Of a stretch of DNA of 64,000 bases, positions 50,699 through 59,436 are shown one piece after another; position 1 is the first letter of the stretch, and the number at the start of each line of letters is the position of its first letter. Where the stretch lies: assembly GCF_003015185.1 (NCBI RefSeq), contig NZ_CP027860.1, positions 3,348,001-3,412,000 of the forward strand. Reading direction: 5' to 3'. The notes below the pieces were generated by a model, which was not told the origin of the DNA, made no database searches, and saw only the letters and a list, made by a program, of their open reading frames with translations. Made by a program: the position numbers and the translations under genes. Source of the stretch: Ahniella affigens. Its GTDB lineage: Bacteria > Pseudomonadota > Gammaproteobacteria > Xanthomonadales > Ahniellaceae.

Positions 50699-50741
50699 CG
50701 CCGCGCAGCACTGGGCTGCCTATCGAGATGGGATCCGTCCT

Positions 50742-51389
50742 TTGAACACCAGCACTTCGGCAACAAGCAAACAGCGCGGCACCGTCAAGGCGGCGGCCAA
50801 GAAGGCAGCCAGCAAGCGCGCCCCGGCCAAGAAGACCAGCAAAGCCGCGGTGGATCCCAGCAAAAAGAAGAAGCCCGCAACGGGTGGTCGCAAGCCTGCC
50901 GCGGGCGCACGCAAGGTGTCCGCGAAAAAAGGCGTGTCGGCCAAGAAGGGCGTCGCCGCCAAGAAGCCAGCCGCGAAACCGGTCAGTGCACTGCCTGCGA
51001 CCAAACCCAAAGCGGCCGCCAAGAAAGACGGTGGCTTCACCGGTGAAACCGGCCGCCTCCGCAAACTCGTCATCGACGCTCTGGACGATCTGAAAGCCAA
51101 AGACGTCAAGGAAATCGACGTGCGCGGGCGCGCGTCGTTCGCCGACCTGCTGGTGATCGCGAGCGGCACGTCGACGCGCCATGTCAAATCCCTAGCCGAT
51201 GAAGTGGTCAAGTTCGTCAAGAAGGCCGGCATGATGCCGCTCGGCGTCGAAGGCGAGCGCGAGGCCGAATGGGTCCTCGTTGATCTCGGCGACATCGTTG
51301 TGCACGTCATGCTGCCGCGCATCCGCGAGTTCTATGGCCTGGAACGATTGTGGAGTGTTGGCGGCGACAACGCTGAAGATCTGGTGTGA
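50742..51389 (+). CDS. rsfS: Ribosome silencing factor RsfS with Lys/Ala-rich N-terminal tail
   Basis: A protein of about 215 residues. The C-terminal domain (about 103-215) is standard RsfS (DUF143): DVKEIDVRG, GTSTRHVKSLADEVV, and the ribosomal uL14-binding EWVLVDLGDIVVHVMLP. RsfS blocks subunit joining in starved cells. The first ~100 residues are an unusual histone H1/AlgP-like tail of KK-A-A and PAKK repeats with no equivalent in the short canonical protein. No ATG lies between the -10 element and the domain; TTG 50742 is the best start, while a later internal GTG is possible. It overlaps the rarA start by four bases (GTGA). Confidence 0.8.
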   Translation: MNTSTSATSKQRGTVKAAAKKAASKRAPAKKTSKAAVDPSKKKKPATGGRKPAAGARKVSAKKGVSAKKGVAAKKPAAKPVSALPATKPKAAAKKDGGFTGETGRLRKLVIDALDDLKAKDVKEIDVRGRASFADLLVIASGTSTRHVKSLADEVVKFVKKAGMMPLGVEGEREAEWVLVDLGDIVVHVMLPRIREFYGLERLWSVGGDNAEDLV

Positions 51390-52708
51390 CCATCAACCCG
51401 CTGGTGCCGCTGGCCGAGCGCATGCGGCCCCGGCGGTTCGAGGAGTTTGTCGGCCAGAGTCGTTTGCTGGCCGACGGCAGCGCGTTTCGGCGCACGGTGG
51501 CGTCGGGGCGTTTGCCATCGATGGTGTTCTGGGGCCCGCCCGGCTGCGGCAAGACCTCGCTCGCGCGCATGTTGGCGCACAGCTCCAATGCACATTACGT
51601 GGCGCTCAGTGCGGTCATGGCCAATCTCGCCGAGGTGCGCGCCGTTCTGGGTGCGGCCCGGGAGCGCTTTCAACTTGGCGAGCGCACGCTGCTGTTTGTC
51701 GATGAGGTGCATCGTTTCAACAAGGCGCAGCAGGATGCCTTTCTGCCCGCCATTGAAGCGGGGCACATTACGTTCATTGGCGCCACGACCGAGAACCCGA
51801 GTTTCGAACTGAACAGCGCATTGCTGTCGCGCTGCCGTGTCTTTGTGCTCGACGCGTTGGCGCCGGCTGACCTGGTCCGCGCGTTGGAACAAGCATTGCA
51901 GGACTCCGAACGAGGGCTCGGAGCGGCCGGTCTGGCGCTGAACGCCGAGCAGTTGCAATGGATCGCCGATGCTGCCGATGGTGACGTGCGGCGGGCGCTG
52001 AGTCTGCTCGAAGTGGTCGCTGACCTCGCGGGCAGCGGCGTCGTTGAGAACGATATTCTGCGTCAGGCCTTGGCCGATCGCGTTCGTCGCTTCGACAAAG
52101 GCGGCGAGGCGTTTTACGACCAGATCTCGGCGTTGCACAAATCGGTTCGCAATTCGAATCCCGATGCCGCCTTGTACTGGATCGCGCGCATGTTCGATGG
52201 CGGGTGCGATCCGAGCTATCTCGCCAGGCGACTGCTGCGCATGGCGATCGAGGACATTGGGCTCGCCGATCCATCAGCGATCGAGCGCGCGGTGGCCGCA
52301 TGGGAGACCTTCGACCGACTTGGCTCGCCGGAGGGCGACCTGGCGCTGGCGAGTCTTGCGCTGTATCTCGCCATGGCGCCGAAGAGCAACGCGGCCTACG
52401 TCGCATTCAAGGCCGCGCAGCAACACGTCGTGGCAACCGGCTCGCTGCCGGTGCCGCTGGCACTTCGAAATGCGCCGACCAAACTCATGCGCGACTTGGG
52501 CTACGGCAAGCAGTATCAGTACGACCCAGATGTGACCGGTGGCATTGCGTACGATCAGGAGTGCTTCCCGGACGAACTCGGCGAGCAAGTCTTCTACCGC
52601 CCAACCGAGCAAGGCATCGAAGCGCGCATTGCCGAAAAGCTCGCCCAAATCCGTGCCGGCCGGACACAGGCACTAGCCAGCAAGCGCTCCAAGAAAAAAC
52701 CCGCCTGA
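51386..52708 (+). CDS. rarA: Replication-associated recombination protein A (RarA/MgsA)
   Basis: A 440-residue AAA+ clamp-loader-like ATPase acting at stalled replication forks. Walker A is GPPGCGKTSL (50-59), Walker B LLFVDEVHRFNKAQQDAFLP (about 105-124), sensor 1 in FIGATTENPSFELNSALLSRC, and the C-terminal tetramerisation domain includes GGCDPSYLARRLLRMAIEDIG. The start is GTG 51386, overlapping the rsfS stop (GTGA). The final residues SKRSKKKPA are encoded within the first arm of the downstream terminator, an unusual compaction. Confidence 0.94.
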   Translation: MTINPLVPLAERMRPRRFEEFVGQSRLLADGSAFRRTVASGRLPSMVFWGPPGCGKTSLARMLAHSSNAHYVALSAVMANLAEVRAVLGAARERFQLGERTLLFVDEVHRFNKAQQDAFLPAIEAGHITFIGATTENPSFELNSALLSRCRVFVLDALAPADLVRALEQALQDSERGLGAAGLALNAEQLQWIADAADGDVRRALSLLEVVADLAGSGVVENDILRQALADRVRRFDKGGEAFYDQISALHKSVRNSNPDAALYWIARMFDGGCDPSYLARRLLRMAIEDIGLADPSAIERAVAAWETFDRLGSPEGDLALASLALYLAMAPKSNAAYVAFKAAQQHVVATGSLPVPLALRNAPTKLMRDLGYGKQYQYDPDVTGGIAYDQECFPDELGEQVFYRPTEQGIEARIAEKLAQIRAGRTQALASKRSKKKPA

Positions 52709-52722
52709 ACAGTCGGGTTTTT
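52694..52722. terminator. Bidirectional terminator between convergent rarA and dksA
   Basis: Stem AAAAACCCG (52695-52703) with CGGGTTTTT (52714-52722), giving a T-run on both strands: TTTTTCTTG on the plus strand and TTTTTTCTTGG on the minus strand. Its left arm overlaps the last codons of rarA. It ends rarA rightward and dksA leftward. Confidence 0.8.
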
Positions 52723-52750
52723 CTTGTCTAACAGCACCGACGCGAGCCGA

Positions 52751-53806
52751 TCAGTCGCCCATCTGGCGCTGACGATGTTCCCAGCGTTCCTGCGCGTCGA
52801 GGGTGCGCTCGGCGGTCGGGCGGGCTTCGAGACGCTCGAGACCGATCTCGTCACCAGTGTCCACGCAAAAGCCGTAGTCACCCGATTCGATCCGATTCAG
52901 GCTGTCGTCGATTTTCGAGATCAGCTTGCGGTAGCGATCGCGTGTGCGGAGCTCCAGCGAATTTTCGGTTTCGCGGGTGGCACGCTCGGCTTCGTCACCA
53001 ATGTCGCGGACTTCATCGCGCAGGTTGTCGATGGTTTGCTTCGACTCTTCAACCAGCTCATTGCGCCAGTTTTGCAGCTTGCGCCGGAAGTACTCCAGCT
53101 GCTGCACGCTCATGTAGTCCTCGCCAGGGGACGGTTTGTAATTTTCCGGCAGATTAACGACGCTGGGCAGGGCTTCAATTTTTCTCATGGATTGCGCAGT
53201 TTGAGGGGCCTTTTTGGCTTTCACGACCGAATTGGCCGACTTCGCGACGGCCACCGCCTTGATGACCGGCTCCGCGGGCTCTGGAGCTGGCGCGGGGACC
53301 GGGGCGGGGATTGTCTTCGCTTTACTGTCTTGTTTGCCGGCAGCTGGAGCTGGCGTCTTGGGCGCAGGCTTGGCAGGAGCAACCGGTGCTTTGACCGGCT
53401 TTGCCTCTACTTTTTCGGCAACCGGTTTTGGCGCGGGCGCCGCTGCTGGTTTGACGGCTTTGTCTTTCGCCGGTGGCTCTGGTTTGACCGGCGCCACGAC
53501 CTTCGCTACGGGCTTGGCGACCGGCTTGGCAACGGGCGCGGGCTTCGCGGCAGGTTTGGCCGGTGGGGTCGGCTTCTTGGCTGGAGCCGCCGCTTTGGTC
53601 GGCTTACTGGCCGGTTTCGCCGGAGCTGCCTTTTTGGCAGGGGCTGCCGGCTTCGCTACCGGTTTGGCCTTGGCTGCTGGCTTGGCTTTGCCCTTCAGGG
53701 CATCCACCAACTTGGCAACCACGCCTTTGGGCTTGGCGGCCGGCTTGGGAGCGGCTTTGGGCACGGGCTTCTTGGCGGGTTTTGACTTGGCAGCTGGCTT
53801 CGCCAT
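52751..53806 (-). CDS. dksA: DksA-family RNA polymerase regulator with long Lys/Ala/Pro tail
   Basis: A 351-residue protein. Residues about 1-215 are low-complexity Lys/Ala/Pro repeats (KPAAKP type), and residues about 225-351 are a DksA/TraR domain with the coiled coil inserted into the RNA polymerase secondary channel (RRKLQNWRNELVEES; RDRYRKLISKIDDSLNRIESGDYGFC). The four zinc-ligand positions read C314, T317, T335, A338, so only the first Cys remains and zinc cannot bind as in the classical protein. The coiled-coil tip reads GDEAERA, with Glu where E. coli DksA has its second Asp. ATG 53806 has an AGAGGAA Shine-Dalgarno. It is expected to mediate ppGpp-linked control. Confidence 0.85.
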   Translation of the reverse strand: MAKPAAKSKPAKKPVPKAAPKPAAKPKGVVAKLVDALKGKAKPAAKAKPVAKPAAPAKKAAPAKPASKPTKAAAPAKKPTPPAKPAAKPAPVAKPVAKPVAKVVAPVKPEPPAKDKAVKPAAAPAPKPVAEKVEAKPVKAPVAPAKPAPKTPAPAAGKQDSKAKTIPAPVPAPAPEPAEPVIKAVAVAKSANSVVKAKKAPQTAQSMRKIEALPSVVNLPENYKPSPGEDYMSVQQLEYFRRKLQNWRNELVEESKQTIDNLRDEVRDIGDEAERATRETENSLELRTRDRYRKLISKIDDSLNRIESGDYGFCVDTGDEIGLERLEARPTAERTLDAQERWEHRQRQMGD

Positions 53807-54090
53807 TTCTAATTCCTCTTGGTCCTGACTACAGGAAACGCATCTCGCCACACAGGCCAGCGCGCATCGACCGCACCATTTCAGTCGGTGGTTCGCTGGC
53901 ACGCCGTCAAATGAACGACCTAAGTCTTTGATTTGACGGAGACAGACTTAGTTTGCGACGCCAACAAAGGTTTTTTCAAGCATTTGTCGACCTCCAACTT
54001 GGCCTGCCGGCACAAAAAAGGCCGCGTGTTATATCGCAAGGTCGCAATCTCGGCAACAATGGGTCACGATTTTCGCCTGCCCCCGACAAA

Positions 54091-54399
54091 ATGCTTCAAG
54101 CTCTGTTATTGGCTGCCCTGCGCGGCTACAAGCGCTTCATCAGCCCAATGCTTGGCCAGCGCTGCCGGTTCTATCCGAGCTGTTCGGTGTATGCGATGGG
54201 CGCCATCCGCGACTTCGGCGCCCTGCGCGGTTCCGTCGCCGCCGGGGCGCGCCTCTGTCGGTGCCAGCCGTTGTGCGATGGCGGGCTTGATCCGGTGCCA
54301 GAACATTTCGCCGACTGCTTCTGGTGGGGCCAAAACCCGAACCCGCAGACTCCTGCGACTGACGATTCATCGCCAGAAGCCCCACCGCACCAGACCTGA
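54091..54399 (+). CDS. yidD: Membrane protein insertion efficiency factor YidD
   Basis: A 102-residue peripheral membrane protein that assists YidC. The family pattern [25 protein letters not shown] with the closing [15 protein letters not shown] is intact. ATG 54091 is set by this N-terminus; a longer frame from 53953 adds unrelated sequence. It usually lies between rnpA and yidC near the origin; here it is apart from them, next to dksA (divergent) and folE2 (convergent). The tail after about residue 75 is Pro/Ser-rich. Confidence 0.9.
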   Translation: MLQALLLAALRGYKRFISPMLGQRCRFYPSCSVYAMGAIRDFGALRGSVAAGARLCRCQPLCDGGLDPVPEHFADCFWWGQNPNPQTPATDDSSPEAPPHQT

Positions 54400-54427
54400 G
54401 CACGCGCCAAATTCGGCACAATGCGCC

Positions 54428-55396
54428 TCAACGCACCGCTACCGCCACCGCATCGTGGGCATGCAGGCTCTCGAAGTGCGCCACGTCCACCTCAAAATCA
54501 GCCAACGATGGCACGCCGCGCAACACCGTGGCCACCCGTCTCGCGGCGTCTTCACAGAACATCAGATTTTCGGCGTTCAGGCGCGCAAACGTCTGCTCGT
54601 CAATGCGTTTGACCGCGGTTTGCACGGGCGTGGCCAGGGCCTGCTCGACTTGATCGATCAGCGCCAGCACGGGCCAGTTGGCGACGTCCGGCTGCCAACT
54701 GAGGTTGAGCACCGCCTGACTGCGCTGCGCATGCGGCGTGGCCGCAAGGCCAGACTCCTGTTCCAGCCATTCCGCGACGGCGCTGACGGGTACCTGCGAC
54801 GACTGGCCGAAGTGGTGCTCGAAGTGCTCACGCTGAATCTGGCGCGACAACGCGGCCGACATCGGGCACGTGCTGGAGTAGGCAATGCGTAGCTCTTGCT
54901 GGACGCGCAAACCATCTGCCCCGAGGCGTGCATCCATGCGCACCGGATAGGCTTTCCAACCAGAGAGTTGGCTCTTCAGCGCCCGGCGCCGGAGCATGAG
55001 GTCGAACCGCAGCACGATCCGCGCGGCATCGGCGAGTCCGGCTTGCGATTCGATCAGGCGGCCCAGTAAGTCGCGCAGGCTCTGGCTGCTGACCGGTACT
55101 TCGGCAAGCGACTCGAGCAGCAAATACAGCCGGGACATATGAATGCCGCGGGCGTCGGCGTCGGTCAGATTGACGTAAACGTCGACCGATGCGGCTACTC
55201 GTTCGGCAGCCGCACCAGAACTTGCGGCAATCAGCAGCGGCGCTCGTACGTTGCGCATGCCAACCCATTGCAGAACGCCGCGCTGCGCCGCTTTGGCCGC
55301 GGCAATATCAGGCAGCAATTTCGTTGCGTCAGCCGACGTGGCGTCAGCCGGGTTTGCATCCAGCGACCAGTTTGCTTGGTTGATCTCGTTCATCAT
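54428..55396 (-). CDS. folE2: GTP cyclohydrolase FolE2 (type IB)
   Basis: A 322-residue zinc-independent GTP cyclohydrolase that makes 7,8-dihydroneopterin triphosphate for folate and related pterins. Signature blocks are VGMRNVRAPLLI, LTDADARGIHMSRLY, and YSSTCPMSAALSRQ, whose Cys is the metal ligand. It is the last gene of the six-gene efp operon; ATG 55396 overlaps the upstream stop (ATGA) and has an AGGA Shine-Dalgarno. FolE2 often replaces or backs up zinc-dependent FolE under zinc limitation; I see no Zur box here, since the gene is internal to an operon. Confidence 0.9.
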   Translation of the reverse strand: MMNEINQANWSLDANPADATSADATKLLPDIAAAKAAQRGVLQWVGMRNVRAPLLIAASSGAAAERVAASVDVYVNLTDADARGIHMSRLYLLLESLAEVPVSSQSLRDLLGRLIESQAGLADAARIVLRFDLMLRRRALKSQLSGWKAYPVRMDARLGADGLRVQQELRIAYSSTCPMSAALSRQIQREHFEHHFGQSSQVPVSAVAEWLEQESGLAATPHAQRSQAVLNLSWQPDVANWPVLALIDQVEQALATPVQTAVKRIDEQTFARLNAENLMFCEDAARRVATVLRGVPSLADFEVDVAHFESLHAHDAVAVAVR

Positions 55397-56115
55397 GCCA
55401 ATCCTGAAGCGGCGCGCCAGGCGCGCCAACTGCGCCGAAGCGCCGACAGGCGCCCGGCTTCGAACTCGGGAAATAGGTCTGATCCGAGCCAGTACAAGGT
55501 CTCGAGTCCCAGGACCCGCTGACCCCTGCGGCCCTGCCAAGAGGCTTTGGGCTGCGCATTCCAGCGCGGCGCGAGCGCGCGGGCCAGTCCTGATGACAAT
55601 TCATGATATGGCCGCGGGTCGGCGCCGCCGCCGCTGAGCAGCAGTGCCAACGGTGGCTCAGCCAGCGGCAGCTGTTCCTGTTCGGCCAGCGCGTAGTAGC
55701 TCGCAAGCAGCGTCAGACTCAGCAACGCTTCGGTGGGCTCGGGACAGGCCTGCGCGACCGCCTGCGACAGGCGCTCCAGGCGCTGCTGCAGCGTCTCTGG
55801 ACGGGCCCGCTCCAGGTCGTCATGGAGCAACTCGGGCAGCCGCGCGGTCGCTGCCGGCCAGGTTTGTCCGAGCAAGAGCGGGTGTCTGGCTTGACCACGA
55901 GCGGCCGCATCCAGCGCTTCCGTCCAAAATTGCAGTTTCTGGCTCGCTACCCGCCGATCCGACACGCCAAATCTTGCGGCGGCGCATTCCAAGACCAGTA
56001 ATGCCCAACGCAGGCCGCGCTCGGATTCACCGCCCGATGCAAACAAATGCGCAAGCCGCAAAGCCGGCCAACGTTGTTGCCACGCCTCGGCTATGTCGGC
56101 CGCGGCATCGGTCAT
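55393..56115 (-). CDS. Unknown operon protein, weakly like phytoene/squalene synthase
   Basis: A 240-residue helical protein, no signal or membrane segment. The pattern HLFASGGESERGLRWALLVLECAAARFGVSDRRVASQKLQFWTEALD (shortened: RRVASQKLQFWTEAL) recalls the VxEPxLGxxRLxWWRxAL block of phytoene/squalene synthases, and the length is close. However, the Asp-rich prenyl-diphosphate motifs are not evident, so a catalytically dead relative or a COQ9/NDUFAF6-type assembly-like protein is possible. It is locked between mupP and folE2 by ATGA overlaps on both sides. Function unknown. Confidence 0.5.
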   Translation of the reverse strand: MTDAAADIAEAWQQRWPALRLAHLFASGGESERGLRWALLVLECAAARFGVSDRRVASQKLQFWTEALDAAARGQARHPLLLGQTWPAATARLPELLHDDLERARPETLQQRLERLSQAVAQACPEPTEALLSLTLLASYYALAEQEQLPLAEPPLALLLSGGGADPRPYHELSSGLARALAPRWNAQPKASWQGRRGQRVLGLETLYWLGSDLFPEFEAGRLSALRRSWRAWRAASGLA

Positions 56116-56768
56116 GGCAAATGGTCGAGTAATTCCAGCGGTGTCTCGATCGTCCAGTCGGCCGCCCAAGCCGCAACCGGGTCGTGGGCTTGAATGTAGC
56201 CGTAGGCGGCAGCCATGCTGCGCATGCCGGCGTTTTTTGCGCCATCGATATCGCGCAAATCATCGCCGACCACCAGGCAGGCCGATGCGGTGACGTTGAG
56301 CCGCTCGGCTGCCAGCAGGAACGGCGCCGGATCGGGTTTGCGCACTGCCAGGGTATCGCCGCAGACCAACACTGGAAACCGCACATCGAGCCCCAACTCG
56401 GCGATCAGCGGTTCCGCCAACCAGGTGGGCTTGTTAGTCACAATGGCCATCTTGATGCCGCGCGCCGCCAATTGCTCGACTACTTCGTCCATCCCAGCGA
56501 AGTAATCGGTCTGATCGGCGATGCGGGCCCGATAGTGCCCGAGGTAGACGGGAATCCGCGCCTCCAATTCAGCCTCGCTGATGCCCGGAAACGCCGCCTG
56601 CACCATATAGCGGGCACCGCGAGACACCACGGGGCGGAGATCATCAAAGTCCATCTCCGGCAGACCAAATTCGGCGCGGGTGGCATTGGCAGCAGCCAGG
56701 AAATCTGGTGCCGTGTCGAGTAGCGTGCCGTCCAGATCGAACAGCACCGCTTCAATGGCTTGGGTCAT
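56112..56768 (-). CDS. mupP: HAD phosphatase, MupP-like (MurNAc-6-phosphate phosphatase)
   Basis: A 218-residue HAD hydrolase annotated by similarity as phosphoglycolate phosphatase (gph), but its location directly after ubiG in an mtaD-ubiG-phosphatase series is the Pseudomonas mupP context, and the motif DTAPDFLAAANATRAEFGLP, with VVSRGARYMVQAAF, matches MupP. MupP dephosphorylates MurNAc-6-P in peptidoglycan recycling. Motif I is DLDGTLLDT (nucleophile Asp near residue 11), motif III K in RKPDPAPF, motif IV VGDDLRDI. ATGA overlaps join it to both neighbours. True Gph activity is not excluded. Confidence 0.75.
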   Translation of the reverse strand: MTQAIEAVLFDLDGTLLDTAPDFLAAANATRAEFGLPEMDFDDLRPVVSRGARYMVQAAFPGISEAELEARIPVYLGHYRARIADQTDYFAGMDEVVEQLAARGIKMAIVTNKPTWLAEPLIAELGLDVRFPVLVCGDTLAVRKPDPAPFLLAAERLNVTASACLVVGDDLRDIDGAKNAGMRSMAAAYGYIQAHDPVAAWAADWTIETPLELLDHLP

Positions 56769-57460
56769 GAGTGTTTGCGGGCGTGCATCAGATAATTGAC
56801 CGACACGTCCTGATTGCGCCAGGCACGACGCCGGATTGGGTCGTAGTGCAGCCCAGACAGGGCTTGCAAGTCAAAGCCAGCCTGGCGCAAACCGCGCGCC
56901 AGTTCGTGTGGCTTGATGAATTGTGCGTATCGGTGTGTGCCACGTGGCAGCAATTTGAGGACTTCCTCAGCACCAACGATCGCGAACAGGAAACTCTTCA
57001 GACCACGATGAATGGTCGACAGGAACAAGTCACCTTCCGGCTTCAGAAGCGCCTGACAATCGGCGAGAATCGCAGCCGGATCAGGCACGTGCTCCAACAT
57101 TTCCATACAGACGATCGCGTCAAAGGAACCAGGTTCAGCCGTTGCGAGTTCGGCGCTGCCGACATGCCGATAGTCGACTTTCAAACCCGATTCGAGCGCA
57201 TGCAATTGCGCCACTTGAATCTGCTCGGCGGAGAGATCGATTCCCACCACATCGGCACCAGCCTGGGCCAGCGCCTCGGACAGGATGCCACCACCGCAAC
57301 CCAGGTCCAGCACGCGTTTGCCAGACAGTGGCGCCCGCTCGGACACAAAAGCAAGGCGCTCCGGATTCAGATCATGCAAAGCCCGCGACGGACCATCACG
57401 ATCCCACCAGCGCGCAGCCTGCTCATCGAACTTCGCAATCTCGGCAGCGTCAACGCTCAT
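56765..57460 (-). CDS. ubiG: Ubiquinone biosynthesis O-methyltransferase UbiG
   Basis: A 231-residue SAM-dependent enzyme carrying out both O-methylations of ubiquinone synthesis. The N-terminus KFDEQAARWWDRDGPSRALH, SAM motif LDLGCGGGILSEALA (about 49-63), and the closing HYDPIRRRAWRNQDVSVNYL (short form RRAWRNQDVSVNY) are family-typical. ATG 57460 overlaps the mtaD stop by ATGA; the longer open frame upstream is inside mtaD and was rejected. Confidence 0.93.
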   Translation of the reverse strand: MSVDAAEIAKFDEQAARWWDRDGPSRALHDLNPERLAFVSERAPLSGKRVLDLGCGGGILSEALAQAGADVVGIDLSAEQIQVAQLHALESGLKVDYRHVGSAELATAEPGSFDAIVCMEMLEHVPDPAAILADCQALLKPEGDLFLSTIHRGLKSFLFAIVGAEEVLKLLPRGTHRYAQFIKPHELARGLRQAGFDLQALSGLHYDPIRRRAWRNQDVSVNYLMHARKHS

Positions 57461-58776
57461 CGTGCAGCAATCCTCTGGCCCCAGCGCCGCGCCAGTTCGG
57501 CCAGCGCATTGGGATCGAAGTGACAGAGCGCGCCGTCTTGCACGCGCGGTTCGCCCATAACCCAGACATCGCAAACGTCACGACGATTGCTCGCATAAAC
57601 GAGTTGCGAGATTGCGCTGTAAACCGGCAAGACATCGAAACGACTCAGATCCACCGTGATCAAGTCAGCCGACTTGCCCACCTCGATCGATCCGATTTCG
57701 GCGTCCAGTCCCAATGCCCGCGCACCGTTCAACGTGGCCATCTGCAGCGCATACGCCGCGTCGATCGCCGCCGCGTCCTGCGCCACCGCTTTGGCCAGCA
57801 GGGCGGCAGTTCGAATCTCGCCAAGCAGGTCGAGATCGTTATTGCTCGCGCAGCCGTCGGTTCCGATTGCAACATTCGCGCCGGCTCGACGCAGGCGTTC
57901 GATCGGCGCAAACCCGCTCGCGAGCTTCAGGTTGGACTCGGGGCAATGCGCAATGCTGACGCCCTGCTCGCCGACCAATTGAATTTCGGCATCGCTGAGC
58001 TGGGTCATGTGCACCGCAATCAGGTTGCTGTTGACCAGACCGAGCCGCTTTAAGCGCGCCAGCGGGCGCTCGTTGCGCTGGCGCACGGCATCGTCCACTT
58101 CAAATGCCGTCTCGTGCACATGTACGTGCACTGGCAGGTCAAGCTGATCGCTCAGCACGCGGATGCGTTCGAAACTCTCGTCCGACACGGTGTACGGCGC
58201 GTGCGGCGCGAACGCAAAGCGGATGCCTGGCAAGTCTTTGCATTCACCGTAAACCGACAGCCCCTTGTCGAAATACTCCGCCGGACTCTGGGCCCAGGCG
58301 GACGGAAACTCGATGACAATCAAGCCGATCGTTGCCCGCATACCGGCCCGCGCAAACGCCTGCGCCGCGACATCGGGAAAGAAGTACATGTCATTGACCG
58401 TGGTCACCCCGCCGCGGAGCATTTCGGCGGCGGCCAGCGTAATGCCGTCTTGAACCAATTCGGGACCCACGAATGCTGCTTCAGTGGGCCAGATGTGCTC
58501 TTGCAACCAGCGCATCAACGGCAGATCGTCAGCCAGACCGCGCATGACCGTCATGGCGGCATGGCAATGCAGATTGACGAGACCGGGCAGCAGCGCATGC
58601 TGCGGCCGGCTGATCACCGCTGCTGGCCGAAACCGCGCGCGCGCCTCGGCAATGGGCAGGACGGCCATGATTCGGCCGGCCGTGACTGCGACGGCATGAT
58701 CCGGCAGCACGACGGCATGCGGCACCACTGGCACCACATGCCCGGCCTCGATCAGCAAATCGCAGGGTTCAAGCAT
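57457..58776 (-). CDS. mtaD: TRZ/ATZ amidohydrolase, MTA/SAH deaminase type
   Basis: A 439-residue zinc amidohydrolase that likely deaminates 5'-methylthioadenosine and/or S-adenosylhomocysteine, products of SAM use. The metal site includes H70-C-H72 in GLVNLHCHAAM, a His in HVHVHETAFE, HMTQL and the Asp in AIGTDGCASNND. It is placed four bases after efp and overlaps ubiG by ATGA; coupling to UbiG, a SAM consumer, fits. Substrate preference cannot be read from sequence. Confidence 0.87.
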   Translation of the reverse strand: MLEPCDLLIEAGHVVPVVPHAVVLPDHAVAVTAGRIMAVLPIAEARARFRPAAVISRPQHALLPGLVNLHCHAAMTVMRGLADDLPLMRWLQEHIWPTEAAFVGPELVQDGITLAAAEMLRGGVTTVNDMYFFPDVAAQAFARAGMRATIGLIVIEFPSAWAQSPAEYFDKGLSVYGECKDLPGIRFAFAPHAPYTVSDESFERIRVLSDQLDLPVHVHVHETAFEVDDAVRQRNERPLARLKRLGLVNSNLIAVHMTQLSDAEIQLVGEQGVSIAHCPESNLKLASGFAPIERLRRAGANVAIGTDGCASNNDLDLLGEIRTAALLAKAVAQDAAAIDAAYALQMATLNGARALGLDAEIGSIEVGKSADLITVDLSRFDVLPVYSAISQLVYASNRRDVCDVWVMGEPRVQDGALCHFDPNALAELARRWGQRIAAR

Positions 58777-58780
58777 CGCT

Positions 58781-59347
58781 TTACTTCACGCGACCAACGT
58801 ATTCGCCAGTGCGGGTATCGCACTTGATGACTTCGTTGTTCTGGACGAACAGCGGCACGCGCACGGTTGCACCCGTTTCGAGCTTTGCCGGCTTGCCACC
58901 ACCACCCGAAGTGTCGCCACGCAGACCCGGATCGGTCTCGACGATCTGCAGTTCGACAAAGGTCGGTGCTGCGACGATCAGCGGGGAGTTGTTCCACAAC
59001 GTGACGATGCACGTCTCATTGCCCTTCAGCCATTGGGCAGAATCAGCCATGGCGCCCTGATCGGCGGTGAACTGCTCGTGCGAGGTCGGGTCCATGAAGT
59101 GCCAGAACTCGCCATCGCTATACAGGTATTCCATGTCGGTATCGACGACGTCGGCTGCTTCCAGGCTGTCGGTGGACTTCATGGTCAGTTCCACCACGCG
59201 ACCCGACTTGATATTCCGATACTTCACGCGGGTAAACGCCTGGCCCTTGCCGGGCTTGACGTAGGCGGTATCAATGATCACGCACGGCTGATTCTCGACG
59301 ATGATCTTCTGACCGTTCTTGACGTCATTCATGCCATAGCTGGCCAT
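58781..59347 (-). CDS. efp: Elongation factor P
   Basis: A 188-residue translation factor that relieves ribosome stalling at polyproline. The modification site is K34 in [13 protein letters not shown], the E. coli-type context for beta-lysylation, and EpmB is encoded divergently 83 bp away, consistent with lysylation (EpmA is not in the window). Three barrel domains are complete. The start has a GGAGC Shine-Dalgarno. It is the first gene of the leftward operon. Its relevance is high locally: the Lys/Ala/Pro-tailed DksA here contains prolines but few PPP runs. Confidence 0.96.
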   Translation of the reverse strand: MASYGMNDVKNGQKIIVENQPCVIIDTAYVKPGKGQAFTRVKYRNIKSGRVVELTMKSTDSLEAADVVDTDMEYLYSDGEFWHFMDPTSHEQFTADQGAMADSAQWLKGNETCIVTLWNNSPLIVAAPTFVELQIVETDPGLRGDTSGGGGKPAKLETGATVRVPLFVQNNEVIKCDTRTGEYVGRVK

Positions 59348-59436
59348 GTTTTTTGCTCCAAATCGAAATGCCGCAGGAAGCGCGGCTAGAATAGAAAGTC
59401 TTTGCTGCCGAGCCGGACGCCCGGCGAGACTTGGAA

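Noticed and set aside
50604-50741. Longer RsfS start at 50604 or ATG 50610
   Set aside because: It would begin upstream of the TATAAT at 50693 and overlap the phhB start; the sequence has no relation to RsfS.
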